Source of the DNA: BQJU01 sp964015035
Lineage (GTDB): Bacteria > Bacteroidota > Bacteroidia > Chitinophagales > Saprospiraceae
DNA: 22,978 bases
Direction of reading: 5' to 3'
Assembly (NCBI GenBank): GCA_964015035.1
Contig: CAXHCA010000113.1
Location: forward strand, 1 to 22,978
The position numbers were made by a program, and so were the translations under genes. Below are positions 16,704 to 22,978 of the stretch, piece by piece (positions within the stretch are counted from its first letter, which is position 1; the number at the start of each line of letters is the position of its first letter). Under the pieces are notes generated by a model. It ran no database searches. It was not told the origin of the DNA and saw only the letters and a list, made by a program, of their open reading frames with translations.

Positions 16704-17066
16704 TCATTCCGCTGCCAAAACCTTGCGGATACGCAAGACCAATTCTGCGGGCTTAAAGGGTTTGATCATAAAATCTTTGGCCCCTTTCTTTAAAAGACGG
16801 AGCAATTCCTCGCCATCCTCTGTATTGCCGATTAGGATCAGAGGAATGCCTTTTTTCTGCTCCGTTACTGCTCCACTTAACCATTCATCCACCGGATGCT
16901 GGAGGCTGTCCAAACTAAGCACAATCAGGTCAGGGAGGGCTTCTTGAATGACTTCTTTCGCAAGAGCGCCACGCTTTCCAATTTTAATCTCAAATCCCTG
17001 TTTACGCAATCTCAGTTCCAACGCGGTTAACAGGATTTCTTCATCTTCACAAATCAAAATTTTCAT
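16704..17066 (-). CDS. Receiver-only protein with degenerate phosphorylation site
   Basis: A 120-residue CheY-like receiver domain with no output domain. The N-terminal acidic pair (Glu7, Asp8 in LICEDEE) and the C-terminal lysine (DFMIKPFKPAEL) are kept. The phospho-acceptor aspartate expected after PDLIVL is Ser51 (codon AGT, 16916-16914), and the conserved Thr/Ser of strand 4 reads Gly (LILIGNTED). Asp53 lies two residues on and is not a usual acceptor position. This is therefore probably a pseudo-receiver that works by binding partners, or one relying on a non-standard site. It lies 418 bp downstream of the HPt gene and 28 bp upstream of rfbA, all on one strand. ATG start. Confidence 0.85.
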   Translation of the reverse strand: MKILICEDEEILLTALELRLRKQGFEIKIGKRGALAKEVIQEALPDLIVLSLDSLQHPVDEWLSGAVTEQKKGIPLILIGNTEDGEELLRLLKKGAKDFMIKPFKPAELVLRIRKVLAAE

Positions 17067-17129
17067 GTCTCAGTTCGGTATTAAAAAAACCCGAAGCATA
17101 ACAAGTGCAAAGGGGAATGAATTGATCGA

Positions 17130-17137
17130 CAAAGATA
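17130..17137 (-). promoter_or_regulatory. Possible -7 element for the receiver gene
   Basis: TATCTTTG on the minus strand matches TAnnTTTG exactly. The predicted leader to the ATG at 17066 is about 57 bases. No TTTG or TTG is found 17-23 bp upstream, so the call rests on one box only. Confidence 0.25.
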
Positions 17138-17256
17138 TAAAGAATAATTTAGTGATTGGACGTTCCCACACAAGGCCCTTTTGTGCTTGTTTGGAGGTGG
17201 TGCTTTAGCAGCGAAAATTGCAGATTTTGGGTTCTAGCAAGGCTCATTTTTGAGTG

Positions 17257-17277
17257 CATCTCGGCTGAGCCGAGGTG
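17257..17277. repeat. 21-bp inverted repeat
   Basis: CTCGGCT (17260-17266) and AGCCGAG (17268-17274) are perfect reverse complements around one central G. CA (17257-17258) and TG (17276-17277) extend the symmetry across one mismatch, so 9 of 10 arm pairs match. It could form a stem or be a dimeric protein's binding site. No T-run follows on either strand, which argues against an intrinsic terminator. Confidence 0.6.
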
Positions 17278-17299
17278 AATATTTTAGCTCAACGCCAGG
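17263..17299. repeat. Diverged intergenic repeat, copy A
   Basis: Three blocks occur in the same order and orientation as in copy B (22713-22775): GGCTGAGCCGAGGTGAA (17263-17279), ATTTTAGCTC (17281-17290, identical in B) and AACGCCAGG (17291-17299). Copy B has 17 extra bases between the first two blocks and 13 between the last two. No coding frame runs through either copy. Confidence 0.4.
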
Positions 17300-17484
17300 T
17301 TCCTAATATGTTGGTTTTCAGCAGGAGCAAGCTCTAAACATGCTCTTATCCCGGTACCTGGGCAATTTCTCTTTTGAGCAACCAATGTAAAATCGGGAAC
17401 TGCGTCTATCATCTTTCCAACCTGTATTTTTTTATTACCTTCTGTTCCTAAACAACCGGCGTAAAGGAGGGGTGGCGCTGGGAT

Positions 17485-17835
17485 TTATTGAATAATAGCT
17501 TCCAACTCAACCAAGACAGCAATGGAAAGTGCTTCCAATTGTTGCAGTGCCCGTCCTACCTCAGCTGGATCGTGCTGATCTCCGGAGTGACTGAGAATAT
17601 TGAGATTGGCTTGTTGCATGGCTTCATTTCCTGAATAATCCAAGGTAGATTTCATTTTATGAGCAGACCGGTAGAGTTCGGCCCAATCTTCTGCCTCGAA
17701 TAAATCCCGCATTCTGGGAAGCTCCGTTCGCAAATCAGACAGGAGCAGTTCGAGAAGTGTTTGGCGAATTTTGGGGTCGTCACCGGCCATCAGTTCAAGG
17801 TAATCCAGTTTAATATGCTGGTGTTGGTTATACAT
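17485..17835 (-). CDS. HPt phosphotransfer protein
   Basis: A 116-residue helical protein with a histidine phosphotransfer domain. The phospho-accepting histidine is His59 in the family motif AHKMKSTLDYSG. Such proteins pass phosphate from the receiver of a hybrid kinase to a final response regulator. The ATG (17835-17833) lies inside the end of the hybrid kinase gene, giving an 8-bp overlap, so the two are almost certainly translated together and the kinase is its likely donor. The final receiver is not evident: the next regulator gene encodes a receiver without the acceptor aspartate. Confidence 0.9.
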   Translation of the reverse strand: MYNQHQHIKLDYLELMAGDDPKIRQTLLELLLSDLRTELPRMRDLFEAEDWAELYRSAHKMKSTLDYSGNEAMQQANLNILSHSGDQHDPAEVGRALQQLEALSIAVLVELEAIIQ

Positions 17836-19774
17836 TTTTCAGTTCCTTCTTTGCGAGGTGGTATTCAATTTTTTCAAAGAGCTGCTCTGGATCAAAAGGC
17901 TTCAACACATAATCGTCGAGCCCAAACCGACTGAATTTTTCCTGGTCCGAGATCATCTGATGGGCCGTCATGGCTAAAATAGGAATACTCGCGATATGTG
18001 GAGGCATATTTGTACGAATATATTCTGTTGTTTCAAAACCGTCTCTGATCGGCATTTGCAAATCCATCAGAATAATATCTATGTGCTCTTGTTCAAGTCG
18101 TTCAATGGCCTCATCCCCATTACTGGTGACCACCACCCGTACATTTTCCCATTGTTTTTCGAGGGTACGTTGGATGACCAGCTGATTCATCTTGTGGTCT
18201 TCCACAATCAACACGACAAAGGGCTGTGCGTACGGATTTTTGGTAATGGTAATTTCTTTAATGGTATCAACATCTACGGATGAAGGCAATTCAAAGGTCA
18301 ATTCAAAATAAAATACAGACCCTCCTCCGGGCTGGCTCACCACATTGATCTTACCATTTTGTTGCTCCACCAGCTTTTTGGTAATGGCCAATCCCAATCC
18401 CGTACCTTCTGCCACCCGATCCTTGCGGGAAATCCTAGTGAAGGTTTCAAAAATGGAATCCAATTTCGAGCTTGGGATTCCAATCCCGGTATCCTTCACA
18501 CTAAACCGAATTTCGATACTCCGATCGATTTGATTGAGAATTTCTACCCTAACCAGCACCGACCCTTCGTCAGTAAACTTGATGGCATTCCCCACCAGGT
18601 TGTAAAGAATTTGATTGAGTCGCAGCTTATCGCCAATCATTTCCTCTGGAATATCCGATGGCAGGGAAAGCATTAACTCCAGCTTTTTTTCTAAGGCTTT
18701 GGGCCGCAGTGCATCCAGTAGGTCGCGCAGCAGATTTGGCAAGTTAAAGTTTTTCTTGCTAAGTGGAATCTGATTATTTTGAAAAGCAGCAACCTGGAGA
18801 ATATCGTTGATAATGCCGAGTAGGACCTCTGAAGATTGCTTGATGGAATAGACATAATGGTATTCCTCCTTGTTCTTCACCATCTGCAACAACAGATTAG
18901 TCATGCCCAGAATAGCGTTCATGGGCGTACGCATTTCGTGACTTACATTGGCGATGACCTGTTCTTTGATCCGGGCAGATTCTTGTGCCAGGTCTCGGGC
19001 ATTTCGCAACTCCTCCGCACGCTTCTGTTCCGTAATGTCCTGGACAATTCCGGAATAAAGAATCTCCCCCTGAGTCGTCTCGGTAGCTTTGCACAATAGT
19101 GAGATGAACCGGGTTACCCCATTTGACAAAACCACCCGCTTCTCCTTTTTGACCAATCCCTTATTTTTAGCTTCTTCCTCCATTTCAATCAGCACATTGA
19201 GCGGATTTTCAGGATTGTGAAGTTCTTTACTAATAAACTTGGCATCGGCCGGATCGAAATTAAAAATGCGATAAACTTCGTTAGAGGCAAAAAAGAATTG
19301 TTCATTAGGTCGGCATTCCCAGTTGCCTATTTTACCAATGCGCTGGGCATCTTCCAATCGGCTGAGAATATTGCTACGTTCGATGGAAAAGCGAAGGGAC
19401 TTGGCCAGTTGCGAGTAATCAAACTCGCCCTTTTCGAGAAAGTCCTGAGCACCCGCCTTGACCGCTAATACACCAAGGTCTTTATCCGTGCGCCCAGTCA
19501 GGACAATAATATTGCTTTTAGGATATCGTGCAAGAACGGTATCCAATGTTTCAAAACCAAAACTATCGGGTAAACTTAAATCGAGAAGGACAGCGGCAAA
19601 ATTTTCCCTTTCCAAAGCCAACAAACATTCCGAAAGGGTACAAGCATTAACGATTTCACAATCCAAGAGGCCGCTTTCTTCTAACATGATTTCTACCAGC
19701 CGCACGTAACTGGGATCATCCTCTACCAAAAGGATTCTATTGGTAACCCCAAAACCTGGCAAATGCTTGTACAT
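17828..19774 (-). CDS. Hybrid sensor histidine kinase (REC-PAS-HisKA-HATPase-REC)
   Basis: From the ATG at 19774 the product has 648 residues and no transmembrane segment, so it senses from the cytoplasm. In order: receiver 1 (12-130; Glu18, Asp19, acceptor Asp65, Thr93, Lys115), a PAS/PAC domain (about 148-255, ending GIVQDITEQKRAEE), HisKA with His279 (NVSHEMRTPMNAILG), HATPase (N-box around Asn396, DTGIGIP, GTGLGLAI) and receiver 2 (518-640; Glu525, Asp526, acceptor Asp571 in ILMDLQMP, Thr603, Lys625). Both receivers look functional. The N-terminal receiver means the kinase itself is probably controlled by another phosphodonor. An in-frame GTG at 19828 would add 18 residues without family support. 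Its 3' end overlaps the HPt gene. Confidence 0.94.
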   Translation of the reverse strand: MYKHLPGFGVTNRILLVEDDPSYVRLVEIMLEESGLLDCEIVNACTLSECLLALERENFAAVLLDLSLPDSFGFETLDTVLARYPKSNIIVLTGRTDKDLGVLAVKAGAQDFLEKGEFDYSQLAKSLRFSIERSNILSRLEDAQRIGKIGNWECRPNEQFFFASNEVYRIFNFDPADAKFISKELHNPENPLNVLIEMEEEAKNKGLVKKEKRVVLSNGVTRFISLLCKATETTQGEILYSGIVQDITEQKRAEELRNARDLAQESARIKEQVIANVSHEMRTPMNAILGMTNLLLQMVKNKEEYHYVYSIKQSSEVLLGIINDILQVAAFQNNQIPLSKKNFNLPNLLRDLLDALRPKALEKKLELMLSLPSDIPEEMIGDKLRLNQILYNLVGNAIKFTDEGSVLVRVEILNQIDRSIEIRFSVKDTGIGIPSSKLDSIFETFTRISRKDRVAEGTGLGLAITKKLVEQQNGKINVVSQPGGGSVFYFELTFELPSSVDVDTIKEITITKNPYAQPFVVLIVEDHKMNQLVIQRTLEKQWENVRVVVTSNGDEAIERLEQEHIDIILMDLQMPIRDGFETTEYIRTNMPPHIASIPILAMTAHQMISDQEKFSRFGLDDYVLKPFDPEQLFEKIEYHLAKKELKNV

Positions 19775-19865
19775 CGTGTGTTCGTTTTTCTCAAAGGTGC
19801 AACAACTTAAATGCTCCCTTATTTGCACCCACTAGCGTGTTGAATTTTAGGTTTTATAACATTTT

Positions 19866-20225
19866 CTATTCCACTTCATCCCGTGGCAAAAAAATGAACT
19901 CAGCATTGTCCTGATCTATCAAAAACAAGCAAAAAAAATCTCTGGGGTTTTTGTAAACTGTTCTGAAATTATCCACCTTCGACATCTCAATGATGTTTTT
20001 GGTGACCAATTCTTCTAGCGTCGTCGCATTGATGGATAGGGCGTTGGACTCCCCTTCCTGGCCCTCCACAATCGGCAACCCTAAACTTAACTGCTCATTA
20101 AATACAGCAAAAATCGGATAATTGGAAACATCTTGATCCAATATTGTGTCAGCTGCTTTGCCCAAAACTTCTTTATAGGGCTGGATCACCTGCTCTAATG
20201 CTTGATAATTCCCTTTTGCATTCAT
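19866..20225 (-). CDS. Uncharacterised 119-residue protein upstream of the kinase
   Basis: I do not recognise this family. The protein is acidic, has no signal peptide or membrane segment, and appears mixed alpha/beta: an N-terminal helix (YQALEQVIQPYKEVLGKAAD), a segment NYPIFAVFNEQLSLGLPIV that looks like a strand-turn-strand, an alpha-helical EELVTKNIIEMSK, and a final strand pair FFCLFLIDQDNAEFIFLPR. That C-terminal pair resembles the end of a small ligand-binding or PAS/GAF-like fold, but this is a guess. The ATG start is clear. It lies 91 bp upstream of the hybrid kinase on the same strand and has its own promoter candidate, so a role in the same signalling unit is plausible but unproven. 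Confidence 0.75.
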   Translation of the reverse strand: MNAKGNYQALEQVIQPYKEVLGKAADTILDQDVSNYPIFAVFNEQLSLGLPIVEGQEGESNALSINATTLEELVTKNIIEMSKVDNFRTVYKNPRDFFCLFLIDQDNAEFIFLPRDEVE

Positions 20226-20329
20226 TTTTCTACTATCTGGTGAAATTAGACTTTTTTTTAAATAAAATCAACGCCACCATTAAGATTTGGTGCTAGATTG
20301 GCTGGATTAGCGGCTATATCTTTTACTAC

Positions 20330-20360
20330 CAAAAGTACAATGGCTTCAAAAATAAGCAAT
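20330..20360 (-). promoter_or_regulatory. Candidate promoter of the 119-aa gene/kinase operon
   Basis: Minus strand ATTG (20360-20357), exactly 19 bp, then TACTTTTG (20337-20330), a perfect TAnnTTTG box. The predicted leader is about 97 bases. A second perfect -7-like box, TATTTTTG, lies about 17 bp further upstream on the same strand, but without a matching -33 box. Confidence 0.4.
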
Positions 20361-20482
20361 TTTGCATTGATCTTCCACCTCACTTTCGGTCGTCAACATA
20401 AAACGATTGGTCGAAGACAAGCGAACATTTCCACAAATTAGTGTATTTTAGAAGCATCAACAAACATTCTAAAACCAACTTT

Positions 20483-20809
20483 ATGAGCTCAATCATTACC
20501 GTTCTGACCAATGCTGTAGCCTTCTTTTTGGGGGCACAACTTTTGAAAGGCGTTACTATCAACAGTTTCGTTCAGGCCATCTTAGTGGCCGTGGTTGTGG
20601 CGTTTTTAAATTATACCCTCGGCACGGTTTTACGGGTTGCATCCCTAGGGATTCTTTCCCTGGGTATTTTCACCCTTTTACTCGATGCCATTCTGATTCA
20701 GGTTGCCGATTATTTCCTCAAAGGACTGCGTGTCAAGAGCTTCTGGTGGGCCCTTGGGTTGGCAGCCATCGTAACCATCGTTGATGCCATTCTTGGATCA
20801 TTGACTTAG
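20483..20809 (+). CDS. Small membrane protein of the phage-holin-4 superfamily (YvlD-like)
   Basis: A 108-residue protein with four hydrophobic segments (about 5-20, 27-45, 47-72 and 86-105). LLKGVTINSFVQAILVAVV followed by NYTLGTVLRVASLGILSLGIFTLLLDA matches the Phage_holin_4_2 (YvlD) family. Despite the name, chromosomal members occur widely, are not linked to phages and have no settled function. The open frame extends back to 20441, but the ATG at 20483 gives the usual start. It is a single gene, divergent from the 119-residue gene. No phage genes are nearby. Confidence 0.9.
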   Translation: MSSIITVLTNAVAFFLGAQLLKGVTINSFVQAILVAVVVAFLNYTLGTVLRVASLGILSLGIFTLLLDAILIQVADYFLKGLRVKSFWWALGLAAIVTIVDAILGSLT

Positions 20810-21010
20810 GAACGATGTATCAATAAGTGTCCCTTTTTCCAGGAGCGCTTTTGATTAGAAATTCTCTGCCCGCATCGCCCGACCATTAAGAGCATGTTCG
20901 AAAGGGATCGAACCAGAAGAAGCGAGGTGTTTTTTCACGGAAGTGAATCCTGCCAATTCATATGGGTATTTGGATATTTTTCCAGGCTCCTTGTTAGCCA
21001 ATGAATCCGC
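20810..21010. other. Intergenic spacer between convergent genes
   Basis: A 201-bp spacer between the holin-like gene and the convergent secreted-repeat gene. It contains TTCACGGAAGTGAA (20935-20948 approximately), a short 5-4-5 inverted repeat, and a weak GGCT/AGCC hairpin. No clear intrinsic terminator or gene was seen. Confidence 0.35.
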
Positions 21011-22555
21011 TTATTGATCGGTGGGACAAGCTTCTGGTTGCACCCCAATTCCATATTCTTTCACCAGCTCCGCCAGACGTTCCTCATAAGCCTCGGGCGC
21101 CTCTATACGGGCCAGCTTCTCCAGTGCTTCATGGCGGCATTCCCATATTTTGATGCGTAGTCTCTGAACCCGGCACTCCAATTCTTCAAAAAAATAGAAC
21201 TCAAAAGTGTTTTGAAAATCTTCAATTTTTTTGAGGTACTCAATGCCTTCCTCACAGGTTCCGGTAAGTCCCCTGATGGTCCAGTCTTCCACCAAATAGA
21301 TATTATCACAATAATCTTCCGACGATTGGTAGTCCATGCGGAGTTTGTCACCATTGGCAATAAAGTCACTCCATACTTTTCGAATCCTCCGCCCGTTGTC
21401 CTGGTATTTTTCGTACAATGCTGCCAGTTCATTAATCTTGACCATGGTAATTTTCTCCAATGGCGTAGTCTCCACTCGCTGCATAGAATCAATTTTTCGC
21501 AGCATTTCATCTCCCACTTCACAGGTATAAGCGAAACCATCCATGATATAAGCCCGAATCAATGGCTCTTTGGTACAGTATTCATAACCATATTGGCCCA
21601 CATGTCTTACTCTGTTGTCTGGAATAAAGGCTTCCCAGGCTTCATTCAAGGTGGCCAGGTTTTTATCATTTTCACCAACCGCAGCCTCCAACTTTTTCAC
21701 TTCTTTGCCCACCTCGCCACCAGGGGTGACACCCGTTTCCTCTTGCAATTCCTTAATTTCTTCCAGCATTTCCGGAGCCAGATTACACAGGTCGGTTGCC
21801 CCTTTGAGGATCAATACTTTTATTCTTGGATTGGGGTAGCATGGAAAAAACGGTAATTCGAGATCAAACCCATGAGACACCCCCGTTTGCACATAAGTCT
21901 TCCATGGACCTTCCAGTTGTTCCATACCCTGAAACAGGGCTTTCAGTGTTGCTACCTCTTCTGCCAACCCTTCCACATCATTTACCCGAAGGGTCGTTTT
22001 TTCGGTCAATCGGAGAGTCCTGTTTTCAAAGATATCTTTTGCTCTCGCTACATTGCCTTCACACAGATGGTGATAGGCTGTCATGAAGGAATACTTTGCC
22101 AGGGTTGCTTTTTCGCAGCTTGTTTTGGCCGCCTTGATGGCCTCCAATTCCTTCAAGTCAACTGTTTTCGTTTGCAAAAATTCTTTCCAAATATCATCAA
22201 CACTGTGATAGGCCTTCATCTTAGACTCGATGTCGTCCATTTTTCCTACAAACTTAGGAATTGATTGATGTACCCTTGGGTCCATCTCTTGAAGTTCGGC
22301 CATCAGTTTTTCGGCGTCGTCCACATCGCTTTGACAAAAACTGGTGTTGATATTCATCAACAAATATTTGGCATATTCTACATGCTGGTACCTCTTGTCG
22401 GGCCTGGTGAGCACACTCATGTTGGAAATTTTGTTGTTGTTCAAAAATTCCTTCCAGGTTTCGTCAAAGTTGGCCGTACCACTCTGAGCACCAGCGGTAG
22501 TTGAAATAAAAAGACCACCAATAATGAGTAAAAAAAAGCAATAGTTTGTTCGCAT
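21011..22555 (-). CDS. Secreted protein with five W...C-x17-C repeats, function unknown
   Basis: From the ATG at 22555 (a GTG one codon earlier is less likely) the product has 514 residues. A signal peptide (1-23, cleavage near AGA/QSG) sends it out of the cytoplasm, and no lipobox is seen. The mature part is five tandem helical repeats of 88-95 residues. Each starts with W-x2-[FY]-[LIV] (Trp34, 123, 218, 307, 395). In repeats 2-5 a cysteine 20-24 residues later is followed exactly 18 positions on by another (147/165, 239/257, 327/345, 416/434). Repeat 1 keeps only the second (Cys74). A charged helix ends most units. The paired cysteines suggest one disulfide-clamped helical hairpin per unit (inference). 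Extra cysteines are 461, 473 and 510. No catalytic motif or sorting domain is visible, and I do not recognise the family. Confidence 0.85.
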   Translation of the reverse strand: MRTNYCFFLLIIGGLFISTTAGAQSGTANFDETWKEFLNNNKISNMSVLTRPDKRYQHVEYAKYLLMNINTSFCQSDVDDAEKLMAELQEMDPRVHQSIPKFVGKMDDIESKMKAYHSVDDIWKEFLQTKTVDLKELEAIKAAKTSCEKATLAKYSFMTAYHHLCEGNVARAKDIFENRTLRLTEKTTLRVNDVEGLAEEVATLKALFQGMEQLEGPWKTYVQTGVSHGFDLELPFFPCYPNPRIKVLILKGATDLCNLAPEMLEEIKELQEETGVTPGGEVGKEVKKLEAAVGENDKNLATLNEAWEAFIPDNRVRHVGQYGYEYCTKEPLIRAYIMDGFAYTCEVGDEMLRKIDSMQRVETTPLEKITMVKINELAALYEKYQDNGRRIRKVWSDFIANGDKLRMDYQSSEDYCDNIYLVEDWTIRGLTGTCEEGIEYLKKIEDFQNTFEFYFFEELECRVQRLRIKIWECRHEALEKLARIEAPEAYEERLAELVKEYGIGVQPEACPTDQ

Positions 22556-22712
22556 CACGATTTTGAAGTTTTTAGTAAGTCCTGTTGTGCTTTAGACCAT
22601 GTTGAACCTTGACAGTAACGTTTTTTTTTGAAAAATTATTCCCCTACCAAAGCATGAAAAACGTGAAGTTACAAAGCAGACTACTTTTTTCACAGAGCCA
22701 TGAATACTTTTG

Positions 22713-22775
22713 GGCTGAGGCCGTGAAAATATCTTTGAGACTGAATTTTAGCTCGTAATCCGCCCTGAACGCCGG
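22713..22775. repeat. Diverged intergenic repeat, copy B
   Basis: Counterpart of 17263-17299: GGCTGAGGCCGTGAA (22713-22727), ATTTTAGCTC (22745-22754, identical to A) and AACGCCGG (22768-22775), in the same order and orientation. Copy B lies upstream of the secreted-repeat gene and downstream of the SMR gene. TTCACAGAGCC just to its left (about 22690-22700) can pair with its first block to form an imperfect hairpin. Confidence 0.4.
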
Positions 22776-22793
22776 AAACTTCCAAACATGAAC

Positions 22794-22931
22794 TTAATGC
22801 GTAACCACCTTAAGCCCAATAACAGAAATAATCAAGGTGATCAGAAAAAATATGCGCAGAAAGGAGGCGGGTTCTCTAAACACGATAACGCCCACCAATA
22901 CGATGCCGACGGCGCCAATGCCTGTCCATAC
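22794..22931 (-). CDS. SMR-family multidrug efflux protein, C-terminal 45 residues only
   Basis: The frame enters from the adapter junction and reads VWTGIGAVGIVLVGVIVF, then REPAS and a final hydrophobic helix ending IGLKVVTH and TAA. The WTGIGAVG motif of transmembrane helix 3 and the GLK motif of helix 4 are hallmarks of small multidrug resistance (EmrE/SugE/Gdx) transporters, four-helix inner-membrane proteins that exchange cations for protons. Helices 1 and 2, including the essential membrane glutamate, lie beyond the contig end, so drug exporter and guanidinium exporter cannot be told apart. Confidence 0.85.
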   Translation of the reverse strand, partial: VWTGIGAVGIVLVGVIVFREPASFLRIFFLITLIISVIGLKVVTH

Positions 22932-22978
22932 CTGTCTCTTATACACATCTGACGCTGCCGACGAAGCCAAGTGGGTAG
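22932..22978. other. Illumina Nextera i5-side adapter (artefact)
   Basis: CTGTCTCTTATACACATCT (22932-22950) is the Tn5 mosaic end and GACGCTGCCGACGA (22951-22964) the rest of the Nextera read-1 adapter, in reverse complement. The next 14 bases fit an 8-base index (AGCCAAGT) followed by GGGTAG, one mismatch from the flow-cell arm GTGTAG. Together with the left end this has the shape of one library molecule, so both contig ends are artificial. Confidence 0.96.

Larger units (their letters stand above)
17067..17484. other. Gene-free gap with palindrome, repeat and promoter element
   Basis: No credible reading frame lies in this 418-bp region. On the minus strand it has a perfect -7 box, TATCTTTG (17137-17130), about 65 bp upstream of the receiver gene, though no TTTG box sits at the usual distance. 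It also holds a strong inverted repeat (17257-17277) and one copy of a diverged intergenic repeat (17263-17299), described separately. Confidence 0.5.

Noticed and set aside
19792..19799. CACCTTTG as a -7 box for the hybrid kinase
   Set aside because: No TTTG or TTG is found 17-23 bp upstream, and it would leave a leader of only about 10 bases.
20483..20809. Holin-family name as a hint of a prophage
   Set aside because: The protein matches the chromosomal YvlD-like membrane family, and there is no lysin, capsid, integrase or att site nearby.
25..22950. 19-bp inverted Tn5 mosaic ends flanking the whole window, as if it were a 22.9-kb transposon
   Set aside because: The outer bases are Nextera adapter and index sequence, there is no transposase, and the content is housekeeping chromosome.

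Overview
The window is a piece of a Bacteroidota chromosome, probably from the Saprospiria (Lewinella/Haliscomenobacter-like). The evidence is an outer-membrane DUF5686 protein with a carboxypeptidase-regulatory-like domain, an acpP-fabF-rnc cluster, a long Bacteroidota-type PurF, and several upstream regions fitting the Bacteroidota sigma-A promoter (TTTG, 19-20 bp, TAnnTTTG). The class-level placement is inference. Both ends are artificial: bases 1-43 and 22932-22978 are Illumina Nextera adapter with index bases, so native DNA runs only from 44 to 22931.

Layout. 44-5486 (minus): acpP, fabF, RNase III, a SWIM zinc-finger protein, Nif3-like protein and, cut by the adapter, the first codons of a probable zinc-ribbon protein. 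5940-7885 (plus): pyruvate kinase and a stand-alone heptose-1-phosphate adenylyltransferase. 7887-12603 (minus): PurF and DUF5686. 12875-14239 (plus): a GlsB/YeaQ-type membrane protein and a VWA protein of the YehP type. 14236-15708 (minus): a membrane-anchored M20 peptidase resembling PM20D1. 15809-17066 (minus): RfbA and a receiver-only protein lacking the phospho-acceptor Asp. 17485-20225 (minus): HPt protein, hybrid histidine kinase and a small uncharacterised protein. 20483-20809 (plus): a small holin-4-like membrane protein. 21011-22555 (minus): a secreted five-repeat protein of unknown function. 22794-22931 (minus): the C-terminal end of an SMR efflux pump.

Most of the window is housekeeping: fatty acid synthesis, glycolysis, purine synthesis, RNA processing and sugar nucleotides for surface glycans. 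The less ordinary parts are the secreted protein with five W...C-x17-C repeats, the phosphorelay locus with a degenerate receiver, the VWA and SWIM genes that in other bacteria belong to one MoxR-associated cluster but here lie about 10.5 kb apart, and a diverged intergenic repeat near 17.3 kb and 22.7 kb. I found no tRNA, rRNA, CRISPR array, insertion sequence or phage module.
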